Assembly: GCA_964566965.1 (NCBI GenBank)
Contig: CAZMKO010000101.1
Span: 1-8,402 of the forward strand
Direction: 5' to 3'
Length of the DNA stretch: 8,402 bases
From: Oleiagrimonas sp964566965
Lineage (GTDB): Bacteria; Pseudomonadota; Gammaproteobacteria; Xanthomonadales; Rhodanobacteraceae
Of this stretch, positions 4,896-8,402 are shown in pieces (position 1 is the stretch's first letter; every line of letters starts with the position of its first letter). The translations under genes and the position numbers were made by a program. The notes beneath the pieces were generated by a model. That model was not told the DNA's origin, made no database searches, and saw only the letters and a program-made list of their open reading frames with translations.

Positions 4896-5441
4896 ATGAT
4901 TGACGAACAAGTTGTGGATTCGGTCGCCGTCAACAATCTCAAAACGGTGTCCGAGCAACCGGCATTGTTTTCGAATCTCGCCTATTCGAATGCCATATCC
5001 ACCAACAACCTCGGACAGCAGAATGCCGTGGCCAATCAGCAGGCCGGCAACGAGCTGGGGGTGTCGCTGATCGCCAAGGCGACCAAGAGCGTCAGCGACC
5101 CGGGGCCGTTGGAGGCGCGTTCCGCGGTGGACGTATTGAGCAACAACGAGCTGGCCCAGACCCTTGTCGGGCTGAAGTCCTCCGTGGAGGCTTTTGCGAA
5201 AGCCCCCGGAGGGGTTTTCCGGCGTGGGAAAAGGAGCGCGGCCGTGGAGGCGTTCGTGGGGTCCGGCGAAAGTCGTCGGAGTGGAGAGGAGCCGGAGCTC
5301 GATTTGAAGGTGGAAGATGGTCGGCTCATCGTCAACCGCCCCGTTCCGACCATTTTCATTCCCGGAAAAGTCTCGAAGGAGGACATCCAGGTCGAGTTCG
5401 GGGATGACGGTGTGACCATTCACGTGAAGGCCGACGGATGA
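4896..5441 (+). CDS. RebB-like protein with C-terminal beta-rich extension (third paralogue)
   Basis: This 181-aa protein has a Reb domain in residues 1-100 (VDSVAVNNLKTVSEQPALFS, NLAYSNAI, NLGQQNAVANQQAGNELGVS, GPLEARSAVDVLSNNELAQT). It is nearly the same as the preceding gene product. A basic/low-complexity linker (FRRGKRSA to SRRSGEEPE, about 108-138) leads to a predicted beta-rich tail (DLKVEDGRLIVN, then IFIPGKVSKEDIQVEFGDD and GVTIHVKADG). The tail resembles strands of the Hsp20/alpha-crystallin domain (PGxxKEDIxVE...GxxTI) but is too short for a full domain. GGAGGG at 4884-4889 lies 6 nt before ATG 4896, and the gene is 35 bp after the previous one. Known Reb proteins are about 80-120 aa, so this is a fusion or extended form. 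The tail might cap the polymer or bind a partner; that is a guess. Confidence 0.75.
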   Translation: MIDEQVVDSVAVNNLKTVSEQPALFSNLAYSNAISTNNLGQQNAVANQQAGNELGVSLIAKATKSVSDPGPLEARSAVDVLSNNELAQTLVGLKSSVEAFAKAPGGVFRRGKRSAAVEAFVGSGESRRSGEEPELDLKVEDGRLIVNRPVPTIFIPGKVSKEDIQVEFGDDGVTIHVKADG

Positions 5442-5463
5442 TCCCGGTGCATTGACGCAACCA

Positions 5464-5490
5464 AGGGGCGGACGAGTGTGTTCCGCCCCT
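5464..5490 (+). terminator. Intercistronic hairpin, possible partial terminator
   Basis: A perfect 9-bp stem, AGGGGCGGA (5464-5472) with TCCGCCCCT (5482-5490) and a 9-nt loop, lies between the third and fourth reb-like genes. It is followed by CCTTTCCC, not a U run, so termination would be partial at best. It could serve as a processing or stability element that sets unequal subunit levels. The stem core GGGGCGGA/TCCGCCCC recurs at 7368-7418. Confidence 0.5.
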
Positions 5491-5515
5491 CCTTTCCCGC
5501 GAGGAGGTAAGTGGC

Positions 5516-5869
5516 ATGACAACCGAATCCATCGAGTTCATCGTCGACGATGGTTCCGCCGCCGGGTCGGATCGGGGAGCTGGTGGCGGGATGAATGCAT
5601 GTGTTGTGGCCATGCAGCCGTCCTTGACCGGCTCGCTTGCCTACGCCAACCATGTTGCCAGCAACGATCTGGGTGCGAAGTCCCAGTTGGCACACCAGGA
5701 TGCGATGAACCGCTTGCGTCAATCGATCACGGCGGACGCGGTGGCCCGGGTGCAGGATGTGGATCCGGTGGCCGCGCGTTCCGCGGTGGTCACCCTGAGC
5801 TCACATGCCATGGCGCAGCAGCTTGCCAGCCTCAAGGCAGCTCTTCGCGGTTTCGCCGGATTGTCATGA
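5516..5869 (+). CDS. Diverged RebB-like protein (fourth paralogue)
   Basis: This 117-aa protein aligns by eye with the previous gene product from residue 27: NACVVAMQPSLTGSLAYANH against NNLKTVSEQPALFSNLAYSN. SNDLG, HQDAMNRLRQSI, VAARSAVVTLSSHAMAQQLA and SLKAAL follow, matching NNLG, QQAGNELGVSL, LEARSAVDVLSNNELAQTLV and GLKSSV. The first 25 residues (MTTESIEFIVDDGS, then Gly-rich) are an added low-complexity segment. A strong GAGGAGGT at 5501-5508 lies 7 nt before ATG 5516. ATG 5591 (MNACVV) would remove the extra segment but lacks a comparable ribosome binding site. The stop codon overlaps the next start (ATGA). The changed K and E of the NxKxxxEQPA motif suggest a specialised or regulatory subunit; that is inference. 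Confidence 0.65.
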   Translation: MTTESIEFIVDDGSAAGSDRGAGGGMNACVVAMQPSLTGSLAYANHVASNDLGAKSQLAHQDAMNRLRQSITADAVARVQDVDPVAARSAVVTLSSHAMAQQLASLKAALRGFAGLS

Positions 5870-6231
5870 GAAGGTCCTCCCCCGGCGGAACCCGGAAGGA
5901 AAATGCGGGCGATATTCCGTCCCTGGCGGATTACAACGACGCGTTGGTGCGGGAGGTCGATGAACGGCTGCGCGGAGCGCTTGCGTCCGGGCTGCAGCCG
6001 CTCGGATATCACGTCGTCAAGACCGGGGCGGCACACGTGCTGTCCGTGGTGGGCGCGGCGGGGGCGGGAGACGGATGCGACAGCGTGTTCGGACCCGCTT
6101 CGTTTGCGGCCTGCATCGGATATGTCAACGCGAACCTTGTTGGAAGAGTGGGTGCGAAGCCGTCCGGCAGCCTTTTCGATGAAAGCGCGCCAGCCAATGG
6201 AGGAAACGATGAGTCAGCCGGAATCGATTGA
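5866..6231 (+). CDS. Small protein of unknown function in the reb-like operon (121 aa)
   Basis: I do not recognise this product. It starts at ATG 5866, overlapping the preceding stop (ATGA), so it is probably translated by coupling. The first 20 residues are basic and Gly/Pro-rich (MRRSSPGGTRKENAGD). A helix follows (YNDALVREVDERLRGALASG, about 24-43), then a segment with small hydrophobic residues (GYHVVKTGAAHVLSVVGAAG, about 48-67) and two Cys (DGCDSVFGP and FAACIGYVN). The C-terminus is polar and Ser/Ala/Gly/Asp-rich (SLFDESAPANGGNDESAGID). Third-position GC bias supports coding. Its end overlaps the next gene by 23 bp. No signal peptide or clear membrane helix is seen. The frame is open further upstream (to 5452), but that region is the shadow of the fourth reb-like gene. 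Confidence 0.6.
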   Translation: MRRSSPGGTRKENAGDIPSLADYNDALVREVDERLRGALASGLQPLGYHVVKTGAAHVLSVVGAAGAGDGCDSVFGPASFAACIGYVNANLVGRVGAKPSGSLFDESAPANGGNDESAGID

Positions 6232-6412
6232 AAAAATGGGCAAGACCGTCGAGGCGATTGCCGAATCCATGACGACCGTGGCGTCGAATATCGCGATGCT
6301 GGGTACGCAGGGCAATGCCGATGAGCAGATGCGGATCATCACGGAAGAGAACAACAAGGTGCTGGACCGCATTCGCGAGTTGTACGGTATTCCGCCGGCG
6401 CCGGAGGCATGA
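6209..6412 (+). CDS. Small helical/coiled-coil protein of unknown function (67 aa)
   Basis: The protein begins MSQPESIEKMGKTVEAIAES and is predicted to be almost wholly helical. It has heptad-like spacing through IEKMGKTVEAIAESMTTVASNI and again through QMRIITEENNKVLDRIRELY, ending GIPPAPEA. A strong GGAGGA (6199-6204) lies 4 nt before ATG 6209; an in-frame ATG at 6197 is less well placed. It overlaps the preceding gene by 23 bp and ends 1 bp before the next start, so it is firmly inside the operon. The first helix shows a faint echo of the Reb N-terminal helix (V-A-S-N), too weak to call homology. It may be an assembly partner of the Reb-like proteins; no known family is recognised. Confidence 0.68.
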   Translation: MSQPESIEKMGKTVEAIAESMTTVASNIAMLGTQGNADEQMRIITEENNKVLDRIRELYGIPPAPEA

Positions 6413-6413
6413 C

Positions 6414-6641
6414 ATGGCTGCCAGCGGATCGATTGTCGAAAAACCGCTTGCCGCGGTGGCGGCCCGCAATGCGAAGTCGTTGCCCATGGCCGAGGCCGGC
6501 TATGTGTTCATGATGCAGGTACTGGGCGACCACGCGGCACCGCTCATCTTTCCGTCGCTTGCGCTCAGTGCCGCGGCGGTGGTCGACGGGCTCGGGACCT
6601 ATGAGTCCATGTCCGTCACGAAGCCGGGACGGTGGCCATGA
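6414..6641 (+). CDS. Small Reb-associated protein, possibly a degenerate Reb domain (75 aa)
   Basis: The protein reads MAASGSIVEKPLAAVAARNA, then KSLPMAEAGYVFMMQVLGDH and AAPLIFPSLALSAAAVVDGL, ending ESMSVTKPGRWP. Residues 12-28 (AAVAARNAKSLPMAEAG) resemble the start of the Reb domain (DSVAVNNLKTVSEQPAL), with NAK matching the NxK motif, but the Q-rich middle and the ARSAV block are missing. The hydrophobic stretch at about 40-57 (HAAPLIFPSLALSAAAVV) could be an amphipathic or membrane-active helix. GGAGG (6403-6407) lies 6 nt before ATG 6414; the stop overlaps the next start (ATGA, 6638-6641). It is either a short relative of the Reb proteins or an unrelated operon partner. Confidence 0.6.
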   Translation: MAASGSIVEKPLAAVAARNAKSLPMAEAGYVFMMQVLGDHAAPLIFPSLALSAAAVVDGLGTYESMSVTKPGRWP

Positions 6642-7300
6642 GCGCTCCATTACCCTGGCGGCGTCCCCTGCCGGCCCATGTCGTGGTAGTGGCGTTTCCC
6701 GAGACCGGTTGCGAGGACAGTTTTTTTCTCGTGGCGGCGGACAGTGGGAAAGTCGACGTACCGTCCCATCCCGTGAACTGGCTGTCGCTTGCGAAGGCGG
6801 TTCCCGTCGCCCCGGCATTCAGCCGTGTCGGATACCGCGCCGGGGACAATCCCGCGTTGGCGAGGCAGGCCGACGTGCCGGTGCGGATCGACGGCAAGTG
6901 CTACACCGTGACGTTCGTCCAACAGGCGGGTGAACTGGTACAGACCCAGCTGGTGCAGACCCTGAATTGCCCCCTTAACATCGATTGCCTGGTGGCGGTC
7001 TGCTTCGTTGCCGACCTGATCGCGAAGATACCCGTGCCACCGCTCAAATACTTGGTCGCCGGCCTCGCGATCCTTGCCATCCTCGCTTTGGGCTTTGCGG
7101 TGGCCACGCTTCGCCGCGGGTTTGCCGGCGTACCCGAACCCGAACCGCTTTCCACCGACACCGGGGGGGTGCCGATCATGGTCATCCCCGATCTGGAGGT
7201 CTCTCATGGCTTGCCGTTGCGGCACGTCCTCGCGGAGGAACAGACCATCGCGCTTCAAACCGTGCGCGCGGTTTATTGGCTGATCAAGCGGTTGATGTGA
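6638..7300 (+). CDS. Single-pass membrane protein of unknown function, last gene of the reb-like operon (220 aa)
   Basis: I do not recognise this family. The N-terminal part (1-135) has alternating hydrophobic strands (HVVVVAFPETG, DSFFLVAADSGKVDVP, PVRIDGKCYTVTFVQQAGEL), suggesting a small beta-rich domain. Five Cys fall at residues 25, 88, 111, 117 and 122. A clear transmembrane helix follows at about 138-158 (YLVAGLAILAILALGFAVATL) and ends with RR, then a Pro/Glu-rich linker (PEPEPLST) and a helical tail ending VYWLIKRLM. There is no N-terminal signal peptide, so an N-in orientation with the RR after the helix is uncertain. ATG 6638 overlaps the previous stop (ATGA). It might tie the Reb-like polymer to the membrane or respond to envelope state; this is a guess from position. 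Confidence 0.68.
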   Translation: MSAPLPWRRPLPAHVVVVAFPETGCEDSFFLVAADSGKVDVPSHPVNWLSLAKAVPVAPAFSRVGYRAGDNPALARQADVPVRIDGKCYTVTFVQQAGELVQTQLVQTLNCPLNIDCLVAVCFVADLIAKIPVPPLKYLVAGLAILAILALGFAVATLRRGFAGVPEPEPLSTDTGGVPIMVIPDLEVSHGLPLRHVLAEEQTIALQTVRAVYWLIKRLM

Positions 7301-7367
7301 TCGCCGGGTGGCGCGGATGCATGTGCAGGCCGCGTCCGGACCAAAATTTCGCAACGGATCCATTCAT

Positions 7368-7418
7368 GGGGCGGACTTGGCTTTGGCCGGACCGACCCGT
7401 TGCGGAAGAGTCCGCCCC
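7368..7418. repeat. Inverted repeat after the reb-like operon
   Basis: GGGGCGGACT (7368-7377) and AGTCCGCCCC (7409-7418) are perfect complements separated by 31 nt. The repeat lies in the 167-bp gap between the membrane-protein gene and the secreted-protein gene. No U run follows, so it is not a classical terminator, though it could be a folded 3' end or a binding site. The core octamer matches the hairpin at 5464-5490. Confidence 0.45.
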
Positions 7419-7467
7419 GTCGCTGTAGTCCCTTGTTGTGGCAAACACGATATACGGAGGATTCATC

Positions 7468-7923
7468 ATGAACGTTGCTCGTAAAGTTGATATTTCCCGG
7501 CTCACCCGGTCACGCGGATGGGCCTGCGTCGGTATTGCCTGCTTGTTGCTGGCCGGTGCCGTCCAGGCGGGCGCTCCCGATTCCCCGGCCGAAAAGGGTC
7601 GGCCGGCCGGGCAACAGGCGCCCAAGGGCTGGATCATGGTTCGCGCTGGTGCCGCCAACACGGATGCCAACTACGCCAAGGAGGAGCGCAACATCAACGG
7701 CAAGCTGGAACAGGTTTCCGTGCTGTGCGCACCGCCGGGAACGCGTCCGCAGAATCTGGTGGCCACGGACCACACGCGCAAATGGGGCACGTACATGCAG
7801 GGAAGGGTTGCCAGCGTGGTGAATTACGGTGGCGTTGTTCTGAAAGATCCCCTGAAGAACAACCCCCGTCATTGTCTGATCAACGGGTTGACCCTCGGCC
7901 AGATCAAGGGTATCTGGCACTAG
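7468..7923 (+). CDS. Secreted/periplasmic protein of unknown function (151 aa)
   Basis: The first 34 residues form a Sec signal peptide: a basic n-region (MNVARKVDISRLTRSRG), a hydrophobic core (ACVGIACLLLAG) and cleavage after AVQA. The mature part of about 117 aa starts with a Pro/Gly/Ala-rich stretch. It continues with GWIMVRAGAANTDANYAKEE and has two Cys, at residues 87 (SVLCAPPG) and 136 (RHCLING), which could form a disulfide. GGAGG (7456-7460) lies 7 nt before ATG 7468. The gene follows the reb-like operon in the same direction after 167 bp with a hairpin between, so it may be a separate unit. I do not recognise a family. Export would place it apart from a cytoplasmic polymer. Confidence 0.75.
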   Translation: MNVARKVDISRLTRSRGWACVGIACLLLAGAVQAGAPDSPAEKGRPAGQQAPKGWIMVRAGAANTDANYAKEERNINGKLEQVSVLCAPPGTRPQNLVATDHTRKWGTYMQGRVASVVNYGGVVLKDPLKNNPRHCLINGLTLGQIKGIWH

Positions 7924-7968
7924 CATGGTATCCCGGCGGTACTTGTGGGACACCACGCCAAAAGGGCG

Positions 7969-7997
7969 CACGGGCCGGTTGTTTCCGCCGGCCCGTG
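7969..7997. terminator. Hairpin after the secreted-protein gene
   Basis: A perfect 10-bp GC-rich stem, CACGGGCCGG (7969-7978) with CCGGCCCGTG (7988-7997) and a 9-nt loop, lies 46 bp after the stop of the secreted-protein gene. It sits between convergent genes. No clear U run follows on the plus strand. It is a likely terminator by position, possibly serving both strands. Confidence 0.6.
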
Positions 7998-8032
7998 ACC
8001 GGGCGCTCGGGCACGGCACACTACTCTGTCCT

Positions 8033-8053
8033 GGCCGCCACACCTTGGCGGCC
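8033..8053. terminator. Short hairpin next to the transporter stop codon
   Basis: GGCCGCC (8033-8039) and GGCGGCC (8047-8053) form a 7-bp stem with a 7-nt loop, 14 bp beyond the stop codon of the minus-strand transporter. It could be its terminator, although no U run follows in either direction. Confidence 0.4.
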
Positions 8054-8067
8054 TCGCGGGCATACAT

Positions 8068-8402
8068 TCAGGCGGACGGGGGCGTCGGTTCGGTGGTTTC
8101 CGGGGAAGTTGTATCGGCCGGTGGCGTTTGCGCTTCGGGCATCATTTCCAATACCGCCGGACTGGTACGCAGCATGGGCAGGAAGTTGTTGTCGGTGATC
8201 TGCTCGCGGCGGAAGGCGAGGTAGCGGTAGCCGGCATAGGCGGCCAGGGCGAGATGGGTGAGTGCGAACCAGATGGTCAGCGCGCCGGCGCCCAGGCGGG
8301 TCATCAGGATGCCGGCCGCCAGGGGGCCGAGTGCCGAACCGGCCCCATAGATCAGCAGCACGCTGGAGCTGGCCGCCAGCAGTTCCTCCGGCTCCAGGTA
8401 GT
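8068..8402 (-). CDS. MFS transporter, C-terminal part (cut by window edge)
   Basis: The minus-strand frame enters from the right edge and stops at 8068-8070. It encodes YLEPEELLAASSSVLLIYGA, then GSALGPLAAGILMTRLGAGA and LTIWFALTHLALAAYAGYRY. These are the last membrane helices of a major facilitator superfamily transporter, with the GxxxGP motif of a late helix, probably in the YcaD-like group of the inner membrane. A cytoplasmic tail follows (LAFRREQITDNNF, then a Pro/Thr/Glu-rich end TPPADTTSPETTEPTPPSA). The substrate cannot be told. The start lies outside the window. It is convergent with the secreted-protein gene and probably unrelated to the reb-like operon. Confidence 0.85.
   Translation of the reverse strand, partial: YLEPEELLAASSSVLLIYGAGSALGPLAAGILMTRLGAGALTIWFALTHLALAAYAGYRYLAFRREQITDNNFLPMLRTSPAVLEMMPEAQTPPADTTSPETTEPTPPSA

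Noticed and set aside
5452..5865. Long open frame upstream of the 121-aa gene
   Set aside because: It overlaps the fourth reb-like gene in another frame and reads as low-complexity shadow sequence; the real start is the ATGA at 5866.
6650..7363. 237-codon minus-strand frame opposite the membrane-protein gene
   Set aside because: It is the antisense shadow of a GC-rich gene; the plus-strand frame has the ATGA coupling, a clear membrane helix and operon context.
1..8402. CRISPR array, tRNA or rRNA genes, integron integrase
   Set aside because: No regularly spaced repeats, no tRNA-like cloverleaf or rRNA segments, and no tyrosine recombinase motifs were seen on either strand; the integrase, if present, is outside the window.

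Overview
The window looks like chromosomal DNA of a high-GC gammaproteobacterium, most likely in the Xanthomonadales (Xanthomonadaceae or Rhodanobacteraceae). The evidence is GC-rich codon use, an attC-bearing integron cassette segment, REP-like hairpins with a GCGGCCATGG / CCGCTCCCAC core, and a set of RebB-like (R-body family) genes. The assignment is by pattern only. The assembly is draft: 100 Ns mark a scaffold gap inside one of the reb-like genes.

Left third (1-2192): the tail of an integron cassette array. An IS30-family insertion sequence (transposase on the minus strand, running off the left edge) ends about 9 bp before an attC site. Two complete cassettes follow, both read on the plus strand. 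The first carries a Vat-like streptogramin A / xenobiotic O-acetyltransferase. The second carries a HigB-HigA toxin-antitoxin pair with its own promoter and palindromic operator. In each cassette the first bases (R') are complementary to the R'' of its own attC, which fixes the cassette ends at 561-1281 and 1282-1964. The last cassette is joined, exactly at the G^TT crossover point, to the in-frame C-terminal part of a glyoxalase/VOC gene, suggesting insertion at a secondary site or a deletion.

Middle (2193-3781): a REP-like hairpin, a possible gene remnant, then a minus-strand regulator (winged-helix-like plus TolB-like region, about 254 aa). It diverges across about 530 bp from the next operon. 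That gap holds two 11-bp palindromes, GTTACGGTAAC and GTTACCGTAAC, with centres 21 bp apart, just upstream of a plausible -35/-10 pair.

Right half (3782-7300): a plus-strand cluster of four RebB-like small proteins (123, about 107, 181 and 117 aa) followed by four tightly packed small genes (121, 67, 75 and 220 aa). The genes from 5516 onward overlap or nearly touch. One protein (181 aa) adds a beta-rich tail to the Reb domain, and the 220-aa protein has a membrane helix. Reb proteins build R-bodies, coiled protein ribbons first known as the killing trait of Paramecium endosymbionts. I infer a diverged R-body-type polymer system with local control by the divergent regulator. A separate gene for a secreted 151-aa protein follows at 7468-7923, then hairpins, and the C-terminal end of a convergent MFS transporter.
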